This document shows, piece after piece, positions 1-11,099 of a stretch of DNA of 58,000 bases; position 1 is the first letter of the stretch, and each line of letters begins with the position of its first letter. Below the pieces are notes generated by a model. It was not told the DNA's origin. It saw nothing but the letters and a program-made list of their open reading frames with translations, and ran no database searches. Source of the DNA: Adiantum capillus-veneris (lineage: Eukaryota; Streptophyta; Polypodiopsida; Polypodiales; Pteridaceae). The stretch spans positions 91,932,587 through 91,990,586 of the forward strand of contig CM043966.1 of the NCBI GenBank assembly GCA_014529385.2. Direction: 5' to 3'. A program made the position numbers and the translations under genes.

Positions 1-1475
1 TATCTTCAATCGGCACCACTGACTTTTGTCCATACATCAGAGGGCTCTCCAAAGATAAGATGATATGAAGATACGTCTCGTATAAAGAAGTTCTGCTCGA
101 CCTTTACATCACCTATTGTCACCTTTACACTAGGAAATGCTGCATATAATTCACCTGATGAATTTCTTGCCACTGTGACCATCCAACCATGTTCTATGTC
201 CATGTCCCTTTACATTCGTTGTAAAGAATTTTTGACATTATATTTGTTTCAAAACCATGGTCAATTAAGGCAAAAATGGTTCTTCAAGCTCACCTACCTT
301 GACCGATCTTTGTAGTAGCTCGTGTCCAATGGCTTCTAGAATAGTGGCTCCTAGGAATACTTTGAGATTCTTCCCCATCATCAGAAAATTTAACTTGCCT
401 TACATTCCAAGAAGACCAGTAGCATCCCACCATAGCTTCATCACCTTCTTTAGCATGCACTTGTACTCCTTGTGTCTTCATAGTATCGCCTGCAGCTTGT
501 GGGCAAATAGAATCTCCAAGTGTTTGCTTCTTTGTCTTTATGATGTCGATAATTTCTTCATGGAATTCACGCTTGGCTATGCCAAGCACCTCCCCCAAAG
601 TAAACTCAACCTTGCTATTTAAAATCCTCTCCTCTAGAACTTTATTCAAGTCTGTAGCACTCAATGTGAGATTGTAGTTTGTAAGCCGGTCCTTTTGGCT
701 TACCTTTTGTTGGCTCCTTTTTCTTCCCTATCGTAGATTCCTCCATGGTCACTTTTGGTGAAGGTGCCTCCCGTGTTGGTGGTGCTCGCAAAGGTGTTGC
801 ATCATTCCTCCCTCCACTTCTTGTAGCTCTTTTTGAAGGCCCTTCATCACTATTTTCACGCCTACTCTTTTCTTCTACAATGGCTTCATGGCTTTGGTAG
901 TTTGTAATGTAAGCATGGACAGACATTGAATCCTCTGGATCACTCCACCCTATTTCTAGACGTATGCAATCACCTACTTCATGTAGAATCTCTTTTGTAA
1001 GATTTCCCTTTTTAGCTAATTGCATGACATTTGGCCAAAGTCGACCATGATGGTCACTCACCTCTTCATCACTAAGTTGCTCAATTTTTACTCCATAAGT
1101 AGCTGCTCAACTGAAGAGGTGGCATGGCTAGTTGCCATATCTTCAACTAAGGTTTGCATTCCCCCCTTCCCAAAGTTAGTTCTCAAGGGTACCTGTCTCT
1201 CTTAAGTGGATTTTACCATCCTTAAAAAAGATAAATCTTTTGTCAAAGCATCACTAAAACTATCACAGTCCCTTCTTACATGGTATGTACTATCACACCA
1301 AATACATATATTAACAAAACTTTCTTTGGGCGCTGTTGTCTTTGCCTAGAAAGTGGCCCTGATGGTTGGCCTTTTTTCTTCAAGCTTTGCAAGCTTGACC
1401 TTCAAGTCACGCGTTCCCTTCACAAAATCATCTAGCATAGACTCATCAAACTTAGGAGCTATAAAATTTCATACC
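1..1475 (-). pseudogene. Ty3-type retrotransposon gag-protease remnant
   Basis: Read from about 1475 leftwards, this is the gag and start of protease of a Ty3-like element. A gag segment ends in a CCHC zinc knuckle at 1265-1306 (CIWCDSTYHVRRDC, spacing C-x2-C-x4-H-x4-C). A basic, Pro-rich linker follows (642-1061), then a segment reading EERILNSKVEFTLGEVLGIA (290-664), then the aspartic protease fold (6-203, with VKVTIGDVKVEQNFFIRD). This domain order is known from Ty3-like elements in which gag and protease are separated by a conserved alpha-helical block. Several frameshifts and stops separate the pieces, so nothing full length can be made. It is cut by the left window edge. Just to its right, at about 1475-1480, the strand switches: RT sequence of the same general type runs on the plus strand. 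Confidence 0.8.
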
Positions 1476-1479
1476 TCAA

Positions 1480-4186
1480 ACTATGATGCCTTTTCTTGAT
1501 GATGTGTCAATCAAAGGATGTGATGTAAGTGATATAGATGTGGCTCTGGACTCGAGAGGGTGTTGCAAGTACGTGGAAAATCATATCAATGATTGTGATA
1601 AGATCTTGTCAAGGTAGGAAGAAGTGAACCTTACCTTGTCTGGGTAAAAGTCAGTGTTTGGTGTGAATGAAGTTCTTATTGTAGGACATATGTGCGGGCC
1701 ATATGGTAGAAGATCTTGTCCTGTAAAAATTGATTTGATTCAAAGAATGAAAGAGAAATGTACAAATGTGATTGAGGTTTGAAGGTTCTTTGGTGCATGT
1801 GTGTTTTATGTTATTTGGATTCCACAATATGTGCATGTAGTACCTTTGTATCAACTCTTAAGAAAGAACCAAAAATTTCAATGGGAAGAAATGCATACAC
1901 ATACCATGAGGAAATTAAAGAAGTTGTTGCGTATGTCACCAACTTTGAGGAAAGTTAACTATGAATGTGGAAGAATGTGAGTGTGATAGTGGATACTAGC
2001 CCCGCAGGAATTGGCCAAGATGATGAAGACCGTAAGCGATATGTAGTGAGATTTGGAGAAAAGGTCCTAAGTGCTCATCAACGCAATTATCCACAGGTGA
2101 AAAGGGAATTATGGGGAGCAGTCCAGCACTGAAAGGTGATAAAGAGTATTTGATAGGTGCAAATGTAATAGTGGAGATTGTCTACCCCCTCTTGGAATGA
2201 TCACAAGCTGCTCAAATTCTGCCATTGCTATGTTGAGAGGGATTGCCTACATAAAGTCCTTGAATCCTTAATTTTAGCATATTGTAGGGAAAGATAATTC
2301 AGTTGTGGATATGCTTTCCAAAACAAGATATGAAAATGAAGAAGAAATGGTTGTCGAGGGTGATGATGTAGGAACAAGGTTTTATTGTAGCTCTCATGCC
2401 AAGGGTGATCATATTTGCCTGTCAAATGCACTTGAGTCATTTATAAAAGACTTATATCAAGGTGATTTGTTTCTCATTGGATGCTACTTGAGCACTTTGA
2501 CAAGGCAAGAAGAATGGACTGATCAAGAGTTCAAAAAATAAGCAGAAAAGCCTATGGATACTTTTAAAAGATGGGTACTTGTGGAAGCATCCAAAATAAA
2601 GAAATGGGATGCCATTGAGGGTTGTGAATGATGAAGACACTAAAAAGGACCTTATCAAAAAGTTTCATGAGAGTCTTTATGCTGGGCATAGAGATGTATG
2701 GGCCACCTTTACTAAAATCAAAGAGAGGTATTGGTGGAAAGGTATGTATAAAGATGTATCTCATTTTGTGGAGTCTTGTGAAATATGTCAAATGTATTCA
2801 AATGTATGTAACTGTGATAGGTTGCACCTTACTTACCCATATGCACTATAAGTGGGTAGTAGTTTTGGTTACAATGCCATTGGGTTTATGGAAAATGAGA
2901 TACATAGCGCTTGCATGAGAAAACTTAAGTAATCATGTCGAAGGTCGTGCTTTAAGAACAAAAAACACAGAAGGGATATGTAAATTCCTCTTAGATGATG
3001 TGATTAGCCATTATGGATGTGTTAGTAAAATAACAATTAACAAGGGTGAGTTAGATGCCGACAAAGCCAGGGAGTTTTTCTCTAGGTCGGGGCATTAAAC
3101 TCGCTCTCACTACTGCATACAATCCTGAAGGGAATAATAAATCAAAACGTGGGCATCCTCTTATCATTAAAGCTTTGGCTAAGGCCTGCAAAGGAAAACT
3201 AGGAGAGTGGCCTAGGCTATTGCCTTATGATTTATGGGTTGATCGTCCGACTCATAGCTCAATTATTGGTTATATTTCTTTTGAATTGATGTATGGTCAG
3301 ATGAGAGAAACCTATAATGCTGATTGGGGTGAAAGCATGAATAGGTGGAATGATATTTAAGCTATTAGATAGCATATCACAAAAACAATCTTGTGAAAAA
3401 AAGAATACAAACTAAATAAAATTTATCAGTGATTGTACTTCTACATTTTATTCTTTAAGAGCTATCCATTGACATATATCATGATAGAAATTTTATGTGA
3501 GTTCATGTCTAATTGTAGGCCAAAGTTTTTGATAGTAGGTGTCCATGGACACAACTATTTGAGCCACCATTCCATGCTTTCACCCATTGAGGATATAATT
3601 CCCACATGGAAAGTATTGCCTTGGGAAGATGGAATGAGTAGGGAAGACATTCTTGCTTTGTGCATACAACAATTAGAAAGAAGGACTTAAGATATTGAGA
3701 TTGTTGTAGCACGATCAAAAGATCCAAGGTTAAAGAATAAGGACAGATTTGATAAACGGCATAGGTTTAGACCTAAATCTATTGAAGAAGGTGATTGGGT
3801 GTTGGTGTATGATAGTAGTTTTGATAACCAAAATTCAACAACAAGAAAGCTTTCAAAAAGATGGTTTGGTCCTTATGTGGTCAAGCATGTACACAAGAAT
3901 GCGACTTATACCTTGCATGAGTTGGATGGCACATAAATGGAAATTCCCATTGCACGAAAAAGAATCAAGCTATTCAAAGGAAGAGGCGACACAGATCCCT
4001 TTGTTTCACAAGAAAGTCAAAATGAAAGCTCTGCTGAACATGTTATCAATGAGGATGAAGAAAGAGATGATGATGCATTGGAGTTCATTGGAAATGATGA
4101 CGAAATTGATATGTATGTTGATTTAAATGAAGACTACACCTGCAAAGGATATGTGTGGCATATGTCAGAGGATGTGCAGGTTTAGA
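1480..4186 (+). pseudogene. Ty3-type pol remnant: RT, RNase H, integrase
   Basis: The plus strand starts inside reverse transcriptase (PFLDDVSIKG, with the DD box at about 1490) and continues through the RT connection region, an RNase H remnant ending in VGKDNSVVDMLSK (about 2290-2320), an integrase zinc-binding region and the integrase core. Recognisable parts are VWATFTKIKERYWWKGMYKD at about 2698-2757, the HHCC-like SCEICQMYSN, and a C-terminal stretch at about 3690-4185 (integrase tail, acidic end DLNEDYTCKGYVWH). Many stops and frameshifts interrupt it. RT lacks its N-terminal half, so this is not simply the other half of the minus-strand gag: the element was rearranged by inversion, or two copies were joined. 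Confidence 0.8.
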
Positions 4187-4195
4187 GAGGGTGGA

Positions 4196-5460
4196 TGTCG
4201 TACCGTGGTAGGTGCATAATGTGAAACTAAAATATCTACCTCACTCTCAATACTTTTGTTATGTGGGACCAAATGCTATAACATGTACATAATGTGATAT
4301 ATACAAAAGCAGATGCCACAGACGCACTTTTGTACATATACCTTGTCGAGATAGCGAGGCCCTGGACGTGGCACTGTGGCACATTTTGTCACATAAACAT
4401 GTGCCTAGTTGGCCTTAGAAATGTAGAAATGTCAAGTGTTTCGAAGTGGCATGCTCGTTTTGCCTAGAAACTTCAATGCGAGGGATCTCGACCAAAAATA
4501 GTAGGTTTTATGCGTGGGCGTAAGAAATGCATCCAGAGTGCTTTCCAAGTGGTAAAATGAGGTTCAAGATGAAATTTAAGCCCAATGGAACTTTTTCATA
4601 AAATTAGGGGATTTTTCCCAGCTCATTTGGACATTTCAAGGGTATTTTTGGACTGAAAATGGAAAAAGGTCATAAAATGATAAAAAATGGTTCAAAATGC
4701 CACATCACTCACGATGCCGTGACAACGAGGGCTGAAGAAACATTTTAGAAGTACAATATCAGTACTTTGAGCTCATCTGTGAAGGATACAAAGCCTACTT
4801 CAATGGTTTGCTCGTGCTGTTCCAACCCTGCATTTGAGACTGTGAGGCCACCAATTAGGGTTTTCCCTCTTCAAACACTTACTTCGGATTGTCTAATGAA
4901 GTTTTGAAGCTTCCATGAAATGGCTACTACGGAGAATTGAAGCGTTTTTTTAGGGTTTTTATCAGAGCAAAAGAGCACTGCAACTATGCAATTGACAGTG
5001 AGCCTACACCAAATCATCACACACACACGAGTGTTGAGTTGATCTTGGAAGTTGGTTCTTTTTCAAAGTAACCCTTTCATGGTTAGAGTGTTGTTCTTTT
5101 TGAGTGTGTTTTTAGCTTCAAACCTTCTACGACTTGCTTGATTTTGCTACGAACTCTCATAGTCAGAGGCCCGATGCTTTCCTAGCCACAATGCGCACTT
5201 CTTGAATGGAAGGATTGCTAATGTGAGTTGACTTGTCTACAACACTCCTGCATAGTCGTAATAAACAGTTGTTGTGATTTTAGACTTTTTTGTAGCTCTT
5301 ACGTACATCACTTTGCGATGATCAAAAGTGCTCCTAAGCTGTAATAACCGCATGAGTGTGTGATATATTTCCGTAGCTACATGTAGTGGCTTTGTATATG
5401 TTTTGCCATATGTTACAACGACATGTGACGATATATTTTGAGAGATTCTATCTATATGGC
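4196..5460 (+). repeat. probable 3' LTR of the Ty3 remnant
   Basis: A purine-rich tract (agagagggtgga, about 4184-4195) directly follows the last integrase codons, and a TGTCGTACC start follows at 4196, the expected arrangement for a polypurine tract and a 3' LTR. The stretch has no ORF worth reporting and contains LTR-like AT-rich promoter sequence. The right boundary is not defined because no second LTR is in the window to compare; 5460 is only where the sequence character changes. Confidence 0.5.
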
Positions 5461-5832
5461 AATAGAAAATGCCTTTTAAAAATGAACAAATAGGTATTCC
5501 CTCCCTTTTACCTTCATTTTAAGCTCTCGGCCAGTGACCGGCAATCGCCCAGCAAACGCGCTGGTGGCTGTTTGATACCGTACTGCATTTCACCAGTAAA
5601 TATTTCTAGTTACAGTGCTACGCTGGTGGTATTGTGCCGGGTTTGACTCTCACAAGTCACCTGCTACCGGCCCAGCCAGTCATAGCAGTCCGGTTCCAAA
5701 GCACGAAGACAAAAAGTTCAAAAGCGTCTGCATGCTTTTTGCGCCAAAACTGAACCGCACGCGGGCAAAAAGCAGGTGGTAGCTTCTTAAGCAGAGCATG
5801 CAGCAAGGGCAGAAATATGATTATAGTGGACT
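5461..5832 (+). promoter_or_regulatory. upstream region of the RING gene
   Basis: This 370-bp stretch is noticeably richer in GC and CpG than the retroelement to its left and leads into the RING ORF. I see no TATA box at a convincing distance and no ORF. It is called a promoter region only by position. Confidence 0.3.
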
Positions 5833-6480
5833 ATGGAACCCTGTGCAATATGCTGGGAGCCAGTGGAGAGACAGGCGATGGTGACGGCATGTGGGCATCT
5901 TTTCTGCTGGGCTTGTTTGCGAAAGTGGATAGCTGAGGATCAGGCCATGGCCGGCTGCCCATGCTGCCGTTCAGTGCACCTGCTTCCCCTTATCCCCGTG
6001 GCCGGCCGGGCACCAGCGTCAGTGGCGAAGCTCGAAGCAGCAGCGCTATCGAAGCCCAACTTCTCGTGTCAGCGCTGCCACAAGCCGAAAGCTTCAGATC
6101 CCGTCATCCTCTCCTCGTGCGGCCATGTCTACTGTTGGGCCTGTCTCTATCCGCTCCTCTCCACAACCGACTATTCTCTGTCCAAGTGCTGCGTCCCCTT
6201 TTGTCGGAACTCTGCTTGCAAGGCAACTCCCATTTTCTTCCTGCAAGGCACTGCTGCTGCTGCTTGCGATGGCGATGATGATGATAGGGATGAGGATGAG
6301 GATGAGGATCCCCATCATGGCCCCCTCCTTATGTTACCCTCTCGCACCCTCCTCTTCGATTCGTTTCTCCCCAGGCCCTCCCCCCTAATTCGCAACCGGT
6401 CCATAGCAGTTTTCTTGGGTGACTCTTCCCTCACTTCTCGAAAGCACCAAGACTTTGTGGCCACAATCCGGGCTATGTGA
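5833..6480 (+). CDS. tandem-RING zinc-finger protein (putative E3 ubiquitin ligase)
   Basis: A single-exon ORF of 215 aa. The first RING has C4-x2-C7-x12-C20-x-H22-x2-C25-x2-C28-x13-C42-x2-C45, a C3HC4 pattern with CGHLFCWACLRKW resembling RMA/RNF5-type RINGs. A second RING-like finger follows after 33 residues: C79-x2-C82-x13-C96-x-H98-x2-C101-x2-C104, closing with C119/C120 and C124. An acidic run (DGDDDDRDEDEDEDP, residues about 146-160) comes from a GAT/GAG repeat. No membrane segment is obvious, unlike the RMA proteins. RING domains recruit E2 enzymes for ubiquitin transfer; two in tandem in so small a protein is unusual. The ATG at 5833 is chosen because it lies just before the first zinc ligand and the frame opens there. 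No intron or lesion is visible, so this is one of the two likely functional host genes. Confidence 0.8.
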   Translation: MEPCAICWEPVERQAMVTACGHLFCWACLRKWIAEDQAMAGCPCCRSVHLLPLIPVAGRAPASVAKLEAAALSKPNFSCQRCHKPKASDPVILSSCGHVYCWACLYPLLSTTDYSLSKCCVPFCRNSACKATPIFFLQGTAAAACDGDDDDRDEDEDEDPHHGPLLMLPSRTLLFDSFLPRPSPLIRNRSIAVFLGDSSLTSRKHQDFVATIRAM

Positions 6481-7551
6481 ATCCAGACCTTATATGCATA
6501 CATTTTTGAAGGGTAAATTTCAGCCTATCCTTCCTCCAGCTATATTTTCAGCTAAAATTACAAGGGCTACTTGAAGATTTTACCAAATCTTATCCTACTT
6601 TAGAAAAAAAATAATCTCTTAAGGGCAAAGGTGTCTGTGGGGTGCCGCAGCTTTCAAAAACTAGCCTACTGCAAACCACATCAAATTGGAATTGACACAT
6701 GGTCTAAACTTAAGAGATATTTGTGCAAGGGAAGGTGAATAACCACCTAAACATTTCCATTTCAAGCTACCTAGTGGAAACTTGTCGGCTCTTATATTCT
6801 CTCATAACAAGGTCACATCGCCACTAGAGCACAACATACCCAAGGCCGCCGATGGCATTCACTTCCCTAGTCTCTACCACCAACTTCCTATATAATGTGT
6901 TCGGGGTAGTCACTCATCAAAATCTCCCTATATCATGTGAGTTCAAGACATCATAAATAATGCCTCAATATACATGTTGTAATTGCATTGTGCGCCTATT
7001 TTAAATACTACACCCCCCTTCTAATGTTTACTTAAAAGTATACTTTTGAGACTATTAAATAATCATTTTCGATTAATTCACTTCATATGATATACATTTT
7101 GAAAAGTGACCACCCCAAAATAATGTGTAACCTTAGCTCTCGCTCCCACCAAAAATTCCCAAGATTGTCTGTCTATTCAAGATTCAATCTTCAAAATATT
7201 CTCATGGGTTGGATCATTGTAGTCTACTATTACACAATTTTGTGTCTCTTTAATTATGATGCATATAGTTAATTAGTGTTTATATATATGTACCTTTTAA
7301 AAAATCTCTTACCTAATATCAACTTTGCCTAAGTCTTTCTTACATCAATCCTATCACTATGCTTTCTCTTGAACTCAAGACATCATGGCAATTCTTAAAA
7401 ACTAACCATGAAGCATAAAGTGGCAAGTGCACTATTAAAAAGGAAAAAAAGATTACACGCGTAGGTGAGATAGAGCCCAATATTGGGATTTTGTTTTGTC
7501 TTTTTTTTAACATCATGCCTATGATATTCGTTCTCTCTCTTCAAGAGGGGG
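6481..7551. other. no gene recognised; AT-rich spacer
   Basis: The start may hold the 3' UTR of the RING gene. The rest is AT-rich and contains only short chance ORFs; I recognise no coding, RNA or repeat feature. Confidence 0.5.
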
Positions 7552-7750
7552 TCTTGGGAAATAGGGTTGCAGAGATACATGCATAACTTGGAGAAGATGA
7601 AGAAGGTCATGGCACACAATAGAGAGTATATTTCTTAGTGCACAATGGAAAGATAAGATACAATGCACGGAGGCAAAAATTTCCTAATGAGGGAAAAAAT
7701 ATTGCGATGGTCCTAAGTGTGTTAACATCACTACCACATATGTGGTAGCA
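7552..7750 (-). repeat. Ty1/copia 3' LTR (minus copy)
   Basis: Read on the minus strand this begins TGCTACCACATATG at 7750 and ends TTCCCAAGA at 7552. It aligns along its length with the 5' LTR at 9513-9741 (shared blocks include aacacacttaggacc, tatctttccattgt and cttctccaagt). It lies just downstream of the minus-strand RNase H remnant, as a 3' LTR should. Confidence 0.75.
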
Positions 7751-7789
7751 AATTTCCCATGGGAGTGATGCAGTGAATGAGAGCTGTCA

Positions 7790-8625
7790 TATAGTATATA
7801 GAGAAGTGCCATGCCCTAAGGACATGATCAATCCACAAAGGGAAGCAAGCCCAAAGCTTTGAATTTCTCACAAGGAAAGATCTTTGTGAGTAGATCTGCA
7901 AGGTTGTCCTCAGTGAGTACATAAGCAAGCTCATCTATCCTCTTGAGAGTCTCTCTCTGACATAGCACACAATGCACCTCAATGTGCTTTGTGCGAGCAT
8001 GAAAAAGTGGTTTCCTTGTAACTGTCAATGCACTCTGGTTGTTAGTGTAAATGATGTTAGCACTACCCAGTCCAACATCCAACCATCCATAAGGTGTCTC
8101 AGTTATACACACTCAACCATAGCTGTGAAGACTTCCTTGTACTCAGCTTCACAACTAGAAGTAGTTACAATAGGTTTCTTCTTTCTCAACCATGATATGT
8201 ATAAATTGCCGAGCATGAAACAAAAGACACTTTTCGTCACTCGCGTGTCATAACAATTAGTCCAATCTGAGCTCAAAAAAGCATCCAAATATGGTGTCAA
8301 TGATTCCTTCTTGGGATAAACAACCCAAGATGTAAAGTGCCACTCAAGTAGCAAAAGATCCTCTTGATAGTGCGCCAATGCTTAGACCTTGGGCTATGCA
8401 TTAATCTACTGGCCTATGATATTGCAAACTAAATATCTGAACTCATATTATATACATGAATAAGGCATCCAACAATAGTCTGATAGAGAGTGACACTGGC
8501 AAGATCACCATCATGAACACTCAATTTTAAACCTATTTTTATTGAAGTTTCAATAGGCTTACAATAGTCAAGTCCAAACTTGCATAGTAACGTCTCTATA
8601 TAGCTTGTTTGTTACAAGGCAAATC
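7790..8625 (-). pseudogene. Ty1/copia RT end and RNase H remnant (minus copy)
   Basis: The minus strand encodes the end of copia RT (8400-8620, decayed) and then RNase H: EWHFTSWVVYPK, FCFMLGNLYISWL, TTSSCEAEYKEVFTAMVECV, and finally TKHIEVHCVLCQRE with VLTEDNLADLLTKIFP. It is clearly the same family as the plus copy at 13541-14075 (EWHFTSWLL, FCFMLGSSCISWLSKK, TSSCEAEYRAAFTAMIECV). Frameshifts and stops disrupt it. It breaks off at about 8625 against a poly-G tract and an unrelated LTR. Confidence 0.85.
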
Positions 8626-8627
8626 AA

Positions 8628-8629
<2 letters not shown>

Positions 8630-8660
<31 letters not shown>
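8630..8660. repeat. 31-bp poly-G run
   Basis: An uninterrupted run of G lies exactly between the truncated copia RT and the end of the neighbouring LTR. It may mark a joining point; its length may also be an assembly artefact. Confidence 0.9.
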
Positions 8661-8661
<1 letters not shown>

Positions 8662-9255
8662 GCTCTTAATAGTTAAGTGGCTATCACGTGAGTGCAATAG
8701 AAGGATACCGTAAAATAGATTTGGAAAAAAAACTTATAGACTGAATAGAAAAAGGGTGTATTTTATTTGTCAAAGATTCATAGATAAGGAGTTTTAGAGA
8801 GAAAATTCACCTTGAAGCTCGTGGAAGAGCTCTTCGCAAGGAGACCAAAACTACGCAAGCTTGGCTTTGAAGTGTAGCTCTTGCCGTTGCTAACATAATG
8901 GTGATGTCACCTTCGCAATGTAGCCACCACATAGCACGTAGAGAGAAGAAGAAGACTTCACTCTCTCTCAACGCACAACATGCAGTCACTTATATTATAC
9001 TTAGTGGAGCTCAAAAGTTGATTCATTAAAAAAAGTTGTATTAGGTTTACAAAAATTGGCTTTTATACCTCATCCTTGGAGGTTCTAACTCACCAATATT
9101 ACCTCTTACCATCTATGGTGGGGTTAGAGATTCCACATACTTACTAAATTACAATCTAAAAACTCAATCAAGTCTTGAAATAATTACAACGAGTTTGTCA
9201 GAATAAGTATTACAAAAATAGGGATCTTCCAGTGTTTTAGCTGTAGCCGTCAACA
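8661..9255 (-). repeat. 595-bp LTR of a second retroelement
   Basis: On the minus strand the block starts TGTTGACGGC at 9255 and ends AAGAGCA at 8661, the TG..CA form of an LTR. It is preceded by a purine tract (GGGGAGGGAGGGAG, 9256-9269) that fits a polypurine primer site. A TATAAAA box (TTTTATA on plus, 9061-9067) lies internally and could start the R region. No partner LTR is in the window, so it is a 3' LTR with only a short stretch of internal sequence. Confidence 0.6.
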
Positions 9256-9512
9256 CTCCCTCCCTCCCCGTCCATGTTGTCCTTGACATGACGGGTCTTG
9301 ATCTCATGATCTTGTAAGAATTCTTAGCCTTGGAGTTAGTGGAATCCCTGGGGATTTAGCAGCTTCAAGTATGACTTGTACCTTATGTTGCCCAAGATGA
9401 CTGTAGGGCCGAATATTTTGTTGTCGTAAGTAAAGAAGCCGATGCAGAAGGCTTCTTCAAAGGCTTGCATGTGGTAGCTTGGTAAGAAAATTAGCCTTTG
9501 GTAGAATATATG
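9256..9512 (-). pseudogene. 3' internal end of the second retroelement
   Basis: Between the polypurine tract and the start of the plus-strand copia LTR, the minus strand reads DHEIKTRHVKDNMDGEGG immediately before the LTR, the position expected for the C-terminus of pol. The chain is too short and broken to identify a domain. Its right side was removed or displaced by the copia element at 9513. Confidence 0.35.
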
Positions 9513-9741
9513 TGTTACCATATACATGTGGTACTGATGTGTGTGAACACACTTAGGACCGTCAGGGTATTTTTTCCCTCTCTAGGGGTTTTTTTCCCTC
9601 GTGCATTGTATATACACTCATTCATTCTATGTCTATCTATCTTTCCATTGTACACTAAGTAACACACTCTCTGTGGCGTGCCTTGAGCTTCCTTCACCTT
9701 CTCCAAGCTGTGTGTATTTTCTTGCAACCCTAATTCCAACA
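9513..9741 (+). repeat. 5' LTR of the copia element
   Basis: The start TGTTACC at 9513 and end CCAACA at 9741 are set by comparison with the inverted copy at 7552-7750 and by the adjoining primer binding site. Confidence 0.75.
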
Positions 9742-9743
9742 AT

Positions 9744-9755
9744 TGGTATTAGAGC
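9744..9755 (+). other. tRNA-Met primer binding site
   Basis: TGGTATTAGAGC, two bases after the LTR, differs by one base from the TGGTATCAGAGC typical of plant copia elements primed by initiator tRNA-Met. Confidence 0.85.
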
Positions 9756-10064
9756 AGGTTGCGTCCTCCTAGGCTTAGTCTTCCCAGCAGCTCCAACACA
9801 TGCCTGCTCAATATCTACAATTTCAGTGAGCTTTGGAGAGCATTCATAGGTCGATAAAAATTTTGGGCTCATTTTGGCCTCCGTTTCCACTACACGCAGT
9901 GCTGCACATGCTATTTTTTCATTTTGTGCAAAATTTCTGTAAGAGTCGTTTTTTGCATAACAGGTCTCTTATACCTTCTACGGTTTGTGCTATATAGTAT
10001 GTGTTGTTCCCGCTTTGTTTCTCCTCTTTTCGGGAAGTTTTCACATCAGGTGCAGGCATTCACC

Positions 10065-11010
10065 ATGGCAGACAACAACATAGATGTATTCAAGATGTTT
10101 GCTGATGACAACAGATTGGATGGGGACAATTACCCTATATAGGGTTACATGATGCAACATGTTCTTGTGTCAAAGGGCGTCTGGAATATTGTGCAAGGCA
10201 TTGATGTACGTCCTGGTTCTGAGGATGTAGGCGATGTTGAGGATGTTGCAGGTCTTGTTGCAAGGATTGCTGCTGTTAGGGTTGTTTTTTCTACAGTTGA
10301 ACAAGCTCGTTGGGATATAAAAGATGTGCAGGCTCATGCATTGATTGTGTTTTCTGTGAAGCACACTATTACTCCCCACATTTGTTCACAGAAATCTGCT
10401 AAACGGGCTTGGGATATTCTGGCTGGTCTTTATGCAAGTCGCAATGAGGCTAAAATTGCATTGCTGCGTAAAGAGCTGGAATCGAAGATTATGCATGAGG
10501 AAGATGATGGACACTTTTCTTGCTAGTGTCAGGGATACCAATGAGCAACTTATTTCTGTAGGTGAAGTCATTTTAGACATTCCCTTGTGCAGACTGTTCT
10601 TGATGCCTTGCCAACCTCTTACAAGACTTTTGCTAGTACTTGGAGACTCATGACCCAAGGAAATCTTGAAGTTGTCAAGTTTGATGCATTGTGCACATTG
10701 CTGTTGCAAGAGTCACTTTCTAGAGAAAACAAGACTAGACAATGTGCAGTTGAACAAGCTTTTATTGCTTCTCAAAGAAAGGGTGGTAACAAGAATTCAA
10801 CCACTTCTTCTGAGAGTGGAAAATCACCTGTTCCTAATGCGTCTGCTGGCAGCAATTCGTCTGGAAATTCTGGTGATAAGGGCAAAAAGAAGATGCATTG
10901 CCATTATTGTAAAGCTAATGATCCCTTGATCAAGCAGTTTCCTAAGTTGAAGGCCAAAGAGGCAAAGGAGAAAGAGGGTGGTTTCACTGCAAATGCTGGT
11001 TCCACTAGAG
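10065..11010 (+). pseudogene. copia gag remnant
   Basis: Gag begins MADNNIDVFKMFADDNRLDG at 10065. A TAG at 10140 stands where family members have a Trp (NYP-x-W-x-YMM). It continues as GVWNIVQGID, AWDILAGLYASRNEAK and LPTSYKTFASTWRLM, the UBN2-type gag of plant copia elements. A frameshift occurs near 10510. The zinc knuckle at about 10898 reads CHYCKANDPLIKQF, so the His and the last Cys of CCHC are replaced and RNA binding would be lost. Confidence 0.8.
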
Positions 11011-11099
11011 ATGCAACTATTGTTGAGTCTTCTTTGAAAGGAGACTGTGATGCTGATGTTGATGCAGAATGGGCTTTTAGTGTAGAGTGTACCTATAAT

